Assembly: GCF_008831285.2 (NCBI RefSeq)
Contig: NC_045140.1
Span: 10,906,505-10,970,504 of the forward strand
DNA length: 64,000 nucleotides
Source of the DNA: Nymphaea colorata
Taxonomy: Eukaryota; Streptophyta; Magnoliopsida; Nymphaeales; Nymphaeaceae
Direction of reading: 5' to 3'
This document shows, piece after piece, positions 45,401-58,230 of the stretch. Both the position numbers and the translations under genes were made by a program. The notes beneath the pieces are model-generated. The model did not search any database. It saw only the letters and a list, made by a program, of their open reading frames with translations, and had not been told where the DNA came from. Numbering within the stretch: position 1 is the stretch's first letter; each line of letters begins with the position of its first letter.

Positions 45401-48400
45401 TCATATTCTTGCATTGTTCATTCTCCATTTTCAATGTCAATCGATCAACACTCCTCTATGCACGCATGGCTTTTCAGGGAATCAAATTCAGAACCCGAAT
45501 GAGAAGGCAATGAACATTATTTTTTGCTTGAAAACACATTTAGCTCAAAGTTTTGTGCTTTTGAGAAGAAAGAGAGGGTATAGGAGCTTAGTCCTATATC
45601 AAAAATCTCAATGGGGTCACTGCTCACTCTCTCCTATAAATAGAGCCTTACACCCCTTCTCACTTCACACATTAAGATCTACCTTGAGAACCCTATAGTT
45701 CCAGTAAAATTTCAATTAGGTACCAACAAAAAATGTTTAAGCTTAAACAAGCTAATTTTTTAGAGACTGGTCTAAGTATTCATTTGGGTCAAATTAGCAG
45801 TCCATCTTAACCCAACCAGACTCAATGTAGAGGTTGTGGGAGCAGGCTTAGTCAGGTCTTCCATGTCAGGTAATTTTTTTTTTTTCTCAACTTCCTTTTC
45901 TTATTTGTAATTTAGTACTTTCTTTCTTTTCTTTTACTTTATGCAAGTTTAGTTTTCTTTTTGCTTTTAAACATGTTCAGCTTAGTTTATTTCTTACTTA
46001 GGTTTTAGATTTCTCTTAGTTGTGTTCATAATGTTGTCATTTAATGTTTTTTTTTTCTAGATTAGAGTTAATGTCTTTAGGGTAGGCATAGTGGTCAGGT
46101 ATGCCATATGCCCCTCTCTTCTTTGTCTTTCTTTCAATTTCACGTTTTTGCTTAATTAGTTATTATTTAAATCATACATATAGATTGTAGTTTTCTTTTA
46201 TACTTTCATGTTTCTGCACTTTAGTTTTAATATGCATTGAACCACCTTTCACCCACATGCACCCCTTGTCTGAAACAAGACCGGGTCAGCTTAGTAGCAT
46301 ACCCCATGGCATTAGACTAGGCATGTGAAAGCATGAATCTAGCTTAGACCTCGTACAATAACCCTTTCAAAGTCATATTTTCTCCATAATGTTTTCAAAA
46401 ATCAGCTTATTTAAATTATTTCAAAGACCTTAGGTCATGCAAGCCAATCTTAGTTCAATTCTCCAAGACCTAGCCTAGATCGGTCTTAGAGCCCACTATC
46501 TATGAAGGAAATCCCATATAACTAGATGTTCGCATCCCCAAAAATTTTTGGTTGGTTTTGGAGTGCTCCAGAAAAATCAGCTTCTATTTTGAAAATGAGA
46601 AAAATAGACTCGCCTATAGGTACAAGGGTTGACCATTTCCTGTGCCTTAACCGGGAGTAATCAACCTAAGGGCTATGTTTATTATTGATGCATTTCACTT
46701 TGGCTTGAACATCTTTTCCATTCCATATGCGATGTAGAAAAATATTGAAAGTTTGAGAATGTGAAATATTTTAGGGAAAACTAGAATTGAAAAATCTTTG
46801 TAAAAATTATTTGGAAAGCTCGAGAAATCATTTTGAAGTCACTTTAGTGTTCTCTTAAGATTTTAAGTAAGTTTGAAATTCTGCTCTAATTCAATTATTA
46901 CCTAGTTAGAGCTCAATCTCATCTTGCTTAAATTTTTTTGGAGATGTGCTTGTAATCATAAGTGAAATTAAGTGATCGTAGATGCATAAATGCATTGATC
47001 CTACATGATTAGAAAGAAAAATCATTCATTCATATCATAACATTCATCTATAAACATTCTTACCACAACATACATATAAGATTTTTGTTTTGATAACTAT
47101 CGTATATAAGAAGGAAATTTTTTTGAAAATGGAATTGGAGTTGTAGACCATCAAGCATGAATCCAATATTGGTTCATTACTTGATTCTTTGTCTTAATGA
47201 AGTCGGTAAGTAAAAGATCATGAGAAAATGTTCTAAAAGAATGGAATAAATATAATATTCTTATGCAAAGAAAGAGAGAGAAAAAAAGAGACTTCAAAGA
47301 TCACTAGATGGAAGATTTCAAAATAGGACAGATATATATTCTCTACATGTATGTATACATGTTTGTATGAGCATTTGAAAATGAAGTCTTAACTTAAATA
47401 GAAAGGGAATGAAAAAAAAGAAAAAGAAAAAGAAAAAAATATATATATATATATATAAGAAATTTGTAGGAGAAGACATCTATCTTGAAAAAACAAACAA
47501 AAGGTTCTAGAGAGAGAAAATAGAACACATGTATATATGCGTTCATATGTATATGAAAATTTATAAAATAACATGTGGAAACGTAGAGAGAGAGACGGAT
47601 GAAGGAATCATCATGTGCACATATATGTATATAACATATATATATATACGTGTCTTCATGATATTAGAAATGAAGAAATGACTTAAAACAACCGACTTCA
47701 AGTTTGATGTAGGCCGAAGGGGAGCTTGGACTCATGCAAGAGCCTAAGCTAAGTCTCCGAAGCCACATTAGGGAGGGTATTTGCTTTCAAAAATCTTTTA
47801 TAAAATATGATTTATATATGAACATATTGTTTGCACCCCACCCCTTTCTCAAAGGGGGTCGAAATGAGAATCAGCAAAATTCTTTTTAAAATTGAGGGTT
47901 TCGAGAAAAAAAATTTGAGAAAAAAATTTTGAGAGAAAGGGAACCGCCTATCGGTACGAGGTCTAACCGTTCCTACCGGCTTTAACAGGGGTAATTGGAC
48001 CAAGAACTGAGGATCACTTAGATCATGTACGAGTTATTAATGCAAATTTTATATGCTTATGTATTGAAGTTTTGGATTCGAGAACCAAAATTCATTTTGA
48101 ATATGTGATTTGAACTTGTTTTGAAAATGAATTTGAAGATTGAAGGGTTTTCAAGTTGATTTAAAAACCTTTGTTTTGGTGTCATTTGATTTGAGATCCA
48201 CAATTCTTGGGGATTTTGAAGATTAAATTTGAGTTCTTTGTTGTGAACTCAAGATGATTCATGAGTTGAAATTGTGACCGTCTTATGAACAAAATTGATT
48301 TTGAATTCTTTTTTTGCCAAATCATGTGATTGGGACTAAGATATTTAGGAACTTGTGTTGATGAAACATAGATTCCGAATTGTTAGAAAACGTGTTGTTT

Positions 48401-48562
48401 TCTAAACAGATTTTGGCCAAGCTTATGAATGCATTGCTTGTATTTTTTTTTTGAAGTTAACTGAAGTTTACAAATTCTTGTTACAATATGACTTGGTCAC
48501 TTTTTGCAACTCAAATTAGAATCACTTATTTTCTTGAGAATGTGCATATAATGCTATTGACT
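42401..48562. repeat. Non-coding LTR-like mosaic, left part
   Basis: AT-rich, no retroelement protein motif. Pieces of the dispersed family occur at about 43560-43680, 44640-44740, 46430-46680 and 47930-48010. An LTR-like start TGCGAACACCCAAATTT at 44831 resembles the TGT..CACCCCAAATT ends at 55833 and 57197. A strong plant TATA (CTATAAATAGAGC) at about 45634-45645 on the plus strand could be its promoter. The sequence around 47400-47660 is rich in TATATA and GA-type simple sequence. Most likely these are remains of large LTRs or untranslated regions of old elements. Confidence 0.5.
45635..45642 (+). promoter_or_regulatory. TATA box within LTR-like sequence
   Basis: TATAAATA in the context CTCCTATAAATAGAGCC, about 800 bases after the LTR-like start at 44831, matches the plant TATA consensus well. 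Confidence 0.45.
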
Positions 48563-49918
48563 TTGGGGGGCCGTTTGATGGCCTGAAAATATATATCTGG
48601 AAATATAGGAAATGAAAAAATGGAATGAGAAAAATCTTTCCGATTCCAATTTTGGTGTGTGTGTGATGACTGAGAAATATATTTCCAATTCTATATTTCT
48701 GAGTTTGATGGTACAGAAATATATTTCCAGATTTCCAGAAAATTAGTTCTTAGTTTGATAATAAGGAAACATTTGTCCAGATTTACAAAAATTAGATAAA
48801 TAATCACACCAAATACATAAATAACCCTCCATTGTGAGTCTTTTTCCTATAAGAACAAAAATAACTGCAGTAAGTTTTGAAGAACATATCAACGCATCAA
48901 GATACTATAAATACAAACATTCTCAAATGTTTGCATCAACATCTACACACAATTCATAAATACAGAAACCATATTCATTGGATATATATCAGAATTTCAC
49001 TATAAAGTCTACAACACCAAACAAACCACATACATATTCCCATCAGTGTTCAGAAGAGCTTCAACATTCAATACAAAGCCAGGTGCATGTGTAGAGTATC
49101 CATATAGAAGCAAGTACATATGCAGTGTCTCTACACGCATCCGCCATAACAAAAAAAAACCAAGTAAATGCAAACCGCAAGATCGGAAAAAAAACAACTG
49201 CAGTAAAGTTCGACACAATCAACTGTCTCATTCTCATTCTCAAGGAGATAGTCCTGATAAGTCATTCAAGTTCTGTTCAATTTGAAATAAGAATTGAAAT
49301 CTCAGCATCAAAATAAAGCTGTTGAATCTTGTAGTACTCTGCTTTCTAAAACATACAATTACCACAATGCCATGCAGACTGTCAGAAGGATTATGCTTGA
49401 CCTATATTTACTTGTTACATCGAAATGATTTATACATTCAGATTTATAACATCAAGTTCCACTTTGATTTTGTAATTCTTGAGCACGGGCTTGCACAGAT
49501 GTACATTGACATGCATTACCTCACATATTAAAGCAAGGACAGCAACAGTAGAGACTTACATCTATCTACAACTACTAAGAACAATTACACATGAGTTTGA
49601 GTGTCTTTAAACTGCATTTAAAACTTGGCAAATGCATCGAATTACAATGTGAGACAAAAAAGCAAGAAGCAAGAAGTAGAACCACCAAAATCCCCAAATG
49701 GCCCCAAAATGGCTGAACGACCAAATAGAAAATTCCCAACCCAAGAAGAATAAGCTAGCTAGCGAGCAAGAAATTGAGAGAGGTTACACAAAGGTGGGAG
49801 GCGCGCGGCTGTTGGGTGATGGCAGGACCATGGTTGGATGATGGCAAGAGAGAAAAAGAGAGAGAGACTGAAGTTGCTGCCTACCAGTAGGCGATGGCAG
49901 GACTCGACTTGCTCTTAG

Positions 49919-50145
49919 GTGGTAGAAGGGCTGCTCAAGCACTTTGGAAGGACTGATTCATGCTATTACTTGTTGCAGAACAAAGGTACGATACATTGAG
50001 ACTCGAAAGAAAGAACCAAGTAGTAGAACCACCAAAACATGTTCAATTAATTATTTACACACAACATCAAAGAAAGCAAATGAAAAACAAAACATCTAAT
50101 TGATGCCAAAGAATAAGAGATCCTAAATCCATACCAAAATCTAAC
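49919..50145. repeat. Direct repeat, copy 1 (about 227 bp)
   Basis: Matches 51355-51582 in the same orientation with only a handful of differences. Starts near GGTAGAAGGGCTGCTC (49921) and ends CCAAAATCTAAC. The two lie 1,436 bases apart within the 3.9-kb transposon. Confidence 0.93.
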
Positions 50146-50621
50146 TGCATGTTCACCCACACTCTAATGATTTTGCAGCCACCACACCATATGGTTTCCA
50201 TAATTTGGAAATTTCAAGGTCTAAGACCAGTGGAAGGAGATTAAAAAGAACTATACATTATTTCAGCGGTAAAAAGAAGAGAAAAGATGAAGCACAATGG
50301 TTTACCAGACAAAGGGTAACGTTGATTAGTAAGTCTAATTTCATGTGGGCTAGAGGTTAACAATTCATCGCTTGAAAAAGAGGACCCGAAAGCCCGCCAT
50401 TCACCTACCTCTACACAGGGTCAACGGTTGAAGAGACTGATAATTAAGCATCTCAAACCTGCAGATCTGGGCGAAAGTTTTTCAGATTTGATTAGAGCAG
50501 AATTATACGTAAGGTCAAACTACCAGACATATGAACCAATATCAAACAGTCAACTTGCCGGAGAACACCACCAGATCCGTTTTCCTATGGGCAGCGAGCG
50601 TAGCTTCAACGCCGAAGAATC

Positions 50622-50622
50622 C

Positions 50623-50703
<81 letters not shown>
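50622..50703. repeat. (TA)n microsatellite
   Basis: About 40 TA units with two TACATA interruptions. Translations in both directions give only Y-I repeats. Confidence 0.97.
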
Positions 50704-50705
<2 letters not shown>

Positions 50706-51354
50706 CAATCATTGACATCTTCATTTTGGTTGTGTCAAATCTCTCCTTAGAACGTGCCTGTAACAATCTTTCAGATCATCTACTGCCTGGTTTTTCAGGA
50801 TATCATCTGGAGGATCTAGCAACCAAGCCATGAACAGGTGCTGTTTAAAACTCTTGCCGTGGATGTGATTATTCCTTTAGGTGGTAGCTCTTTAATTTGG
50901 TTTGCTGTGACATTTCAGATATTCGTGTTGCTTAAAAATTGTGTTCATTAATTAAGATCCTCTTTAACCGATTATAATTTTTGCTGGCAATGCTTAGGGC
51001 TTGAAAGTTTTGTTCTTTATAGACTTTGATGCAGTTCTTTACTAAACTCACTGCATTTCTTGGATTCCAAAGTTGGGATTGTGCAGATCCACCAATTTAT
51101 GCCAAGAGAAACTAGCACAGGTGCAATTATTGCACAAAGAATGTGGGAATACGCATAATACAACATTGTTTTGAGTGCTTTTCTGGATTTCTATCGTGCT
51201 TATGTCATCACCACTCGAAACTTAGAGACCACCTCTTGGATTAGGTCGTTTCAATGTGTTAATTGTGGGCATTTTTGAGGATCAGAAGCAAATCTTTCCA
51301 ATTCTGTGAACTATAAAATCTCTTCTAAGCATCTGAAAGAACTGATCTTCAATT

Positions 51355-51582
51355 GTGGTAGAAGGGCTGCTCAAGCACTTTGGAAGGACTGATTCATGCT
51401 ATTACTTGTTGCAGAACAAAGGTACGATACATTGAGACTCGAAAGCAAGAACCAGGTAGTAGAACCACCAAAACATGTTCAATTAATTAATTACACACAA
51501 CATCAAAGAAAGCAAATGAAAAACAAAACATCTAATTGATGCCAAATAATAAGAGATCCTAAATCCATACCAAAAATCTAAC
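51355..51582. repeat. Direct repeat, copy 2 (about 228 bp)
   Basis: Partner of 49919-50145, with a one-base insertion near its end and a few substitutions. Confidence 0.93.
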
Positions 51583-52080
51583 GATACTCAAGTTTCATCC
51601 AGTGAACATCATACCCATCTAAGAACCAAATGGAAACATCACTGGTCATATTAAAAACAGACAGAAAACAACAGCTAATTTGGTCATTCATTAGAAATGT
51701 AATAAAAGTAGGCTAAAACCAAGCAATCAGAATGAACAGTCAAAAACATCTAGATTAACGACCAAAGGAAACGCAAGAAGAACATGATGCAAAACTGAAA
51801 GAAACAAAACAGAAAGTGAGGCGAGGGGTTCCCCGCCGGCAGTCCATGTTGCAGCAGAAGGGCCCACGTCTTTATCTTGGCTGGCCAGAGAGTGAGAGCG
51901 CAGCCGGCATTTGCCAGAGAGAGAGACAGGGGCACCCAAGACAGAGTTCCCCTCCCGTTTGCTGCTGCCTCTAACTGCCGCGCTATGTGGCCAAGTCATT
52001 CACACACAGTAGAAAAGGGCGACAGAAGTGAGAGTGAGAGGGAGAGAGGCCTACTTGGAGAGGGGAACAGGAGAGAGAAT

Positions 52081-52112
52081 GAGAGAGAGAGAGAGAGACA
52101 CACACACACACA
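52081..52112. repeat. Compound microsatellite (GA)n-(CA)n
   Basis: About ten GA units followed by about seven CA units, near the right end of the 3.9-kb transposon. Confidence 0.95.
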
Positions 52113-52519
52113 CTACCTTGCGAGAAAGAGAGGAACGGGAGGGTCGTGGCTGCACTGCTCGGGTGGAGGCATCGAACTTTGCTGCGGAGAGGGAGAGGAG
52201 AATGGACTGCAGCGCATTGTTGTTCTGCGTGTGAGACGACGAGAAAGAAGAGGCAGGGGCTGCGGCTCACTCGCGGCAGCAGGAAGGAAGAGAAGGAAGA
52301 GGCGCTCTCCGAGCAAGCTTGCCCTAACGGGCAAAAATAAATTTCCAGAAAAAAATTTCCGTCTCTCAGCTGGAAATTTTTTCCCGGAAAAAAATTTCCA
52401 GAATCGACCTCAACGGTTGAAAATATTTTCCTGCGTTTGGTAGGATGGAAAAATTTTGAATTTTTGAAATTTTTTTCTCGGTGAACAGTGGATTTCCGAC
52501 CCATCAAACGAGCCTTGGG

Positions 52520-55500
52520 TGAAAGTGAATGCATGAAATAAGAAGGGAAACTATAGGAACCTTTCATCATTCTCTCTCTCATAATCTCTCAAGATTCATT
52601 CATGTGAAACATACATTCTTCACTCTCTCATAATTCCTCAAGTCCATTCATTGCAATCACACGTCATACAATCTATGCATGAAGATTGATTTTAATTAAA
52701 ATGTAGGTCTTTCTCTAAATATGCTTATTATATTGTTAAACATATGAATTAGAGATGTAGTCCATAAGCTTGAGTCATGGATGGGAAACTCAAAACAATT
52801 AAGAATTAAGCAAATGATGATGAAATCAAACTTTAAAATATAAAGTAAATGTAAATATCATCCTTTTTCCATAAAATTGTCATAAAAATTAGATGTTATT
52901 CTAATTTAAATGGATAAAATGATGAAATTCAATTTTACTCCATATGAACTAAGCATCAAGTTGGCAAAAATCATGTGCCACAAATTCTCACTCATGTCAT
53001 GAAGTTCTAAGAACCTTTCTTTCTCTCCAAAATCAAACAAAATTTCATATTCTTGTACTACAAGATCCATTCATTTTTTTGGACTATTAAAACACTTTTG
53101 ATCTTGTTCTTTAAGTGATACAAAGATTAGAATTTTTGAAGTGTTCTTGAGACTCAATCAATCAAATGAAAGTCTGAAAATTGGTGAATGAAATTAGAAA
53201 TTTCGAAAAGGCTTTTAGAGAGCCGATTAGGTAGGGATATATCATTTTTATTGTTCTTCAAAATATAGCCACTTTGTGGCTGAAAATTGGCATCTCAAAT
53301 ATATAAAATTTGACATTCTTAAGCTAATTCCTATAAAGCATGGTCAAATTTCAGCAACTTGCATACATTTTACATATGGATTGTTGAAATTAACTAAATT
53401 TTAAAATGAAATGAAAATGATTTCATAGTCTTGCACTATGAAAATCAACAAAATGATCATCCTTCTTAAAAACCAGTTTGGAAAAGTGTTCCAACCTGAT
53501 TTTAAAAGGAGAAAATGATTTTTAACAAGAGATTGCACATGTGTGTGTGTGTGTATATACACACGTATCTTACTCTTCAAAATGGAATTTAATCAAGGGA
53601 CCGCATAACTCGTGAATTATGACGATTCATGGTTGTGTTCTTTTATGTAGGAAGATTGAAAAGTTGTTTCTAATCTCCTCTACCACCCTTGATCGATTAA
53701 ATTGAAAGACATGAACCCAAATGACTTCAAGCTAATTCATCCATAATTTTACCATGCAAGGGTGGATCACATTCATAAGAATGTATCCATCCCTCATAGA
53801 CATTTTCATCACATATGTTGCAGCAAAATTATTCTCTCACCATGGGATTCTCTCATAGTAAGGAGTTCAAAATGATTTTTAAGCTTGTTGTTTTGAAAGG
53901 GACGTGGCCTTGATGCCCTTTTCAAAATTTGATACATGGGTTAGTCTTTTTAGAAAAGCCGACTCATGCATGTATTATGCATTAATATGTACATTCAATC
54001 GTAGGTTTTCCCTAGCTGGACATCATTCCTAACTATAAAATAAATAAAAATAAACTCATCCCACGAATTGCTGAAATTAAAATGAACCAACAAGAAGCTA
54101 AAGTATATGAGAAATGAGTTAAAATCACCTACCATGCGGTTGGTCTTGATACTTGATCTTCTTCTTAACTTGTTTTCTAAATCAAGCTTATGAATCCAAG
54201 CTTGGATTCGAGCTTAGCAAAGCTAGAATAAGAATAGTTCGCTTGCCGGAATTTGCATTGGAAAAGAAAGAGCTTCTCTCCATTAAAATCCTAAGGGTTT
54301 ACTTAAAAATATAATAGAATAGAGCTTGGACGAATCTTCTTTCTTCTCCCTGCTAGCTCATTGGCTGCAGCGACTTGGTGAAATACTCAAAAATTTCGTC
54401 CCCCCCTGGTGGCCAATGGGAGGCTTATATAGAGGAGAAGGTGGGTTCAACCACCTTCTTTAATTTTCCTTGGAAGATTAATCAAAGCTTAGGGAGATAG
54501 AAAATAGATTAAATGAGTTTTTAATGACTATATTTAATCACTCTTATCCATTTTTACACGAGCTAGGTGGGCTGGTTTAGGTTTGGTCAACCTTGGTTCA
54601 GACCTAGCTCACGAACTTTGATCAAAATTTTGGACGAAAATGGCCTTGCACACGGTTTTGCCTTATTTTGTGCAATTTTTTTTTCTTTGTTTGAAATCGA
54701 GCATGTTAGGTTAAAACCTAGTAACTAAGCTCCAAATGTCATTGAATTATTATAATTCAATTTAAATTTGAATAAAATTTGAAAATTTTATTAAATTTGG
54801 TTTGAAAATGATATTTTCATCCAAAACTTGATTGAAGATGGATTTCAATTGAATTAAACTTTAGTTTGAAAAATTGAATTTTAATTTGATATTTAATTTA
54901 TACATTTGATAAATCTAAATGTATATTTGCCTTTCATAAACCAATTTTATGCTCTATAATATAATCTCAATTTGATCATAGAAGGGCAAAATTGTCCAGA
55001 TTGGTAAATTTCGACCAATTGACCAAAGTCAAAGCTCATTTACGAGTAGTTTGACTTTGTTTGAGGTAATTTGATGAATTTGATCTAAGAAAGCTCTTAA
55101 TTGAGCTAAATTGTACTTTGACCGAGCTTAGTCAAAGTGAGCTTTATTTGGTCAAAGTCTATTTTCGTCCATTAATTGGATCGTGAGACAGACCTACCTT
55201 TTTGGCCAGGCTGAGCTCATGTTGACTGAGCCTATCTGAGATTTGGGTGCAATAGGGTCAAACCAACTTGAATTAAGTGGGTTTGACTAGCCTAGTTATT
55301 GCTTTTCGATGATTGACCCATCTTTAAAGAGAACCTAATTAAAGAATAGAGAGATGCATAAATATTTCTCTTTTCCTAGGTTTTTAGTTATCAAATCATT
55401 CATTTATCCTTGAAAATGATTCTTTCATTTAATTGAGAGAAAATATTTTTTTTTAAATGGGGGGGGGGGGCGCATGACCCCTAGGGGGCTCTTGACCACA

Positions 55501-55833
55501 CGGGCTAGGTGGAGTCCACACATGGGTCCCACATAGCAATTTAGACTAAATTACATCCAATTTTCCAATTTAAGTCAAAATTTGAATTTCACAATTGGAT
55601 ATGGATTTGAAATGTCATTTGTAATTGGATTTGGATGTCAAATCCTAATTTGGACATAGTTTGGCCTTGTAATCCTGCATTGGGATTCATGTCACGGGTT
55701 AAATTCATGATTTGAATGTAAATTGTTCTTTACATTCGAAATTGGCTTTGCAATTGCATTTTACACATTTTTTTTTTGTGTAAAATTTTGATATTGCTTC
55801 AAGTTTGATGTGGAAAAATTTGGGGTGTTAACA
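52520..55833 (-). repeat. LTR-like non-coding sequence, minus orientation
   Basis: On the minus strand an LTR-like terminus TGTTAACACCCCAAATTT starts at 55833, a form common to many plant LTRs. A minus-strand TATA (CTATATAAGCC) stands at about 54424-54432. No coding motif is seen across the 3.3 kb, and the opposite LTR end could not be fixed. A run of twelve G occurs near 55460. Confidence 0.5.
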
Positions 55834-57197
55834 CATAGAATGTTATTATTTGGTTTGTTACAAGGAATATATTTCTTCCACTGTTTGTTACAAAGAGTCC
55901 AAACCCTACCCTCATTCTCGCCGTGCATTCACATATAGATGAAAAATAGAACAACTATGCATGGATATTCTGTAAGCAATATTCAAGAAAAGAGAGAGAG
56001 CATTATGAAATGAAATATCATTTCATCTTCTCATCCTTCTAGTGCGCTCGAGCGTAGCCTCTTGACTCTAGAATAGAGATTGAGAGCTATCTCATATGAC
56101 CATGGGGAAATGAGGAAGAGAGAAAATAGGAGAAGTAAAGCAAGACTATATTCAAGAAATAAGATAACATGATTCAAACATAAAATGAAATATCATTTCA
56201 TCTTCTCATGCTCCCAGTGCAATTAAGAACAACTTCTTGACTCTAAAATAGAGATTTTAGGGCTATCTTGTATGACCATGAGGAGATAAAAAATGGAGAA
56301 AATAAAGAAACCAAAACAATGCTACATTCAATAAAAGAAAGAACATCATTCAACCATGAAATGAAAGGTTCTCATTCTCTCATGCTCCCAGTGCACTTAA
56401 GAATAACTTATTGACTCTAAAATAGATATTTAAAGGCTATCTCAAATGGCCATGGGGAGATAAGAGGAGAGAAAATAAAGTAACAAAAACAAGACTATAT
56501 TGAAAAAAAAAACATGATTTAATCATAAAATGAAAGATTACTTCACATTTTCATGCTCCCGATGCACTTAAGAATAGCTTCTTGACTCTGAAATAGAGAT
56601 TTAACGGCTATCTTATATGACCATAGAGAGATGAAGAAAGGAAGAAACAATGGAAAGAAAAGAGAAGGATGATGATTGCATACCTCTCATGAGAATGCAT
56701 TTTGAAAAAATGAACACCTTAGCTTGGAATGATCCTAGATCCCCTTAAATGAAGCTCCAAGATGAGGAGGAGGATGCCTCAAGAGATTTTTTGTGCTCCC
56801 TTGAAGAGTTGTAGCTTGATGAATCATGTTTCAAATTGGAGAAAAAGAGAGAAATGGAAAGAAGAAGAGGGAAATGGAGGAAGAGAGCTAAGGAAAAAAC
56901 TCTAAGTTTTGAAGTGAGAATGCAGTAAAGTTTCTCCGAGGGCTAGCTCATGCCCAAGAAGGAAGATAATGGAGGTTTTTATATAAAGTTTTGGCAGGAG
57001 AATTAGACCTTAAAACAAAGGGAAGGTCTGTGCTCGTGCGACGCTCAAATTTTGTCGTTTCGAACGCGAGTCGAATTTCAGGTTTGAAACACTTGATTTG
57101 GATCTGAACTGTGGCTTTGGACTAATTTAGATCCACAAATTGGGTTTGTGTTTTAATGAAAGAGCATATCATTTTGAAAAAATTTGGGGTGATTACA
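55834..57197 (-). repeat. Second LTR-like sequence with internal tandem array
   Basis: A related terminus TGTAATCACCCCAAATT starts at 57197 on the minus strand, with a TATA-like TATATAAA at about 56978-56985 only some 215 bases inward. The rest is filled by the four-unit array at about 55985-56680. It carries no protein motif. Whether it is a single LTR or two fused pieces cannot be told. Confidence 0.5.
55985..56680. repeat. Diverged tandem array, four units of about 171-175 bp
   Basis: The block TTGACTCT.AAATAGA occurs at 56061, 56236, 56410 and 56581. Each unit also has ATGAAATGAAA..ATCATTTCA-like sequence before it, TCTCATGCTCCCAGTGCA, and after it GCTATCT..TATGACCATGGGGAGAT and GGAGAAAATAAAG. 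Units differ by perhaps 15-20 percent, so the array is old. Confidence 0.9.
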
Positions 57198-57279
57198 CTA
57201 AACCTGCTCTTATTTACATAAGCAAGATGATTGAAGATCATACCATAAATCATATGCTTTGACTAGGATCAAACACAAA

Positions 57280-58230
57280 ACCGTTCCAAGTAGGTTCAAG
57301 CCCAGTTTAGGTGAGACTGAACCCACCCTCTTAATGGACCTACCCTTGCCTTTTCAGATCTTAGATTTCAATTCAAGGCATTGGATTCATATTGTGATCT
57401 AAGTCATGATACTAAACACAATTCCATGACATTTGATTTTGGATCTCGAGTATTGGATTATGGTCTTGCATTCTAAATATTGGATCAGGGATTTTGGATC
57501 ATAAATCTCAAATTATGGATCTCAAACCTTAGAGTTTGGTTCCTGGATCTTAGATCTTGAGTTTTGAATCAAAATTTACACAGTGAGCTTCAAATTATAA
57601 ACCTTAGGCAAATAGCCATACAATTGGACACAAAGCAAGAAATTTGAATGATGTAATCACCATGATTGGGTATGTTCTCTCAAAATTTGGATTTTAGAAG
57701 ATCAAATGACAGATACAAGATCAAATTTATTGGATTTCTGACTTTGAAGTTGGGATCATGAATTTTGATTTTTCGTCGCATGATATGATATTTTAAACAT
57801 CTATGACATTTTCTATCTCAATTTAACACAAGAATTATATAAACTCTAAGAACATGGTAACAAGTTTTGTGATTGGATCCAATCTTACTCCTAATAGGCC
57901 CAAATCCCTTAACTGCCCCAAATAGAGACCGTCCTCCAAGTCCATATGACCTAGTTCTTCATGCATCATTTTAGAATTTGAATATGATTTCATTGAGATA
58001 CGTTGATCCAAACATGAACAAGCATCAAATAATTTCTTCTTATTCATCAGTCCATTTTTGAAATATATTTAGACTTTAGAATATGCACAATTACAAAATT
58101 AAGGCAAGTCTACTTTCATAGGATTTGAACAACATTTACACTTAGAAAATGAAACATTTTACTCTAGTCCTCGGTCTGATTACTCTTGATAAAGGCGGTA
58201 GGAATGGTCATACCTAATATTGACAGGCTA
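57280..58230 (+). repeat. Dispersed non-coding repeat family, copy 2 (plus orientation)
   Basis: Colinear with the minus strand of about 7740-6640. It begins CCGTTCCAAGTAGG, contains GGATCTTAGATCTTGAG and TTTTGGATCAT phrases, and ends with the conserved motif at about 58154-58235 (reverse-oriented relative to the motif copies at 46607 and 47937). No protein domain. Confidence 0.65.

Larger units (their letters stand above)
48568..52514. mobile_element. 3.9-kb non-autonomous DNA transposon with inverted ends
   Basis: The left end GGGCCGTTTGATGG and the reverse complement of the right end GGCTCGTTTGATGG form a terminal inverted repeat; TTGGG stands on both outer sides (48563-48567 and 52515-52519). 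Subterminal zones are full of GGAAATATATTTCC / AAATTTCC motifs (48590-48790, 52340-52500). The G-rich terminus resembles PIF/Harbinger elements, but the flank is not TWA, so the superfamily is open. No transposase or Myb-like gene is recognisable; frames at 51727-52582 are low-complexity. Inside lie a 228-bp direct repeat pair and TA and GA/CA microsatellites. Confidence 0.6.

Noticed and set aside
51877-52582. Frames of 188 and 199 residues on both strands
   Set aside because: Low-complexity translation of GA/CA repeats and purine-rich DNA at the transposon end; no homology-like motif.
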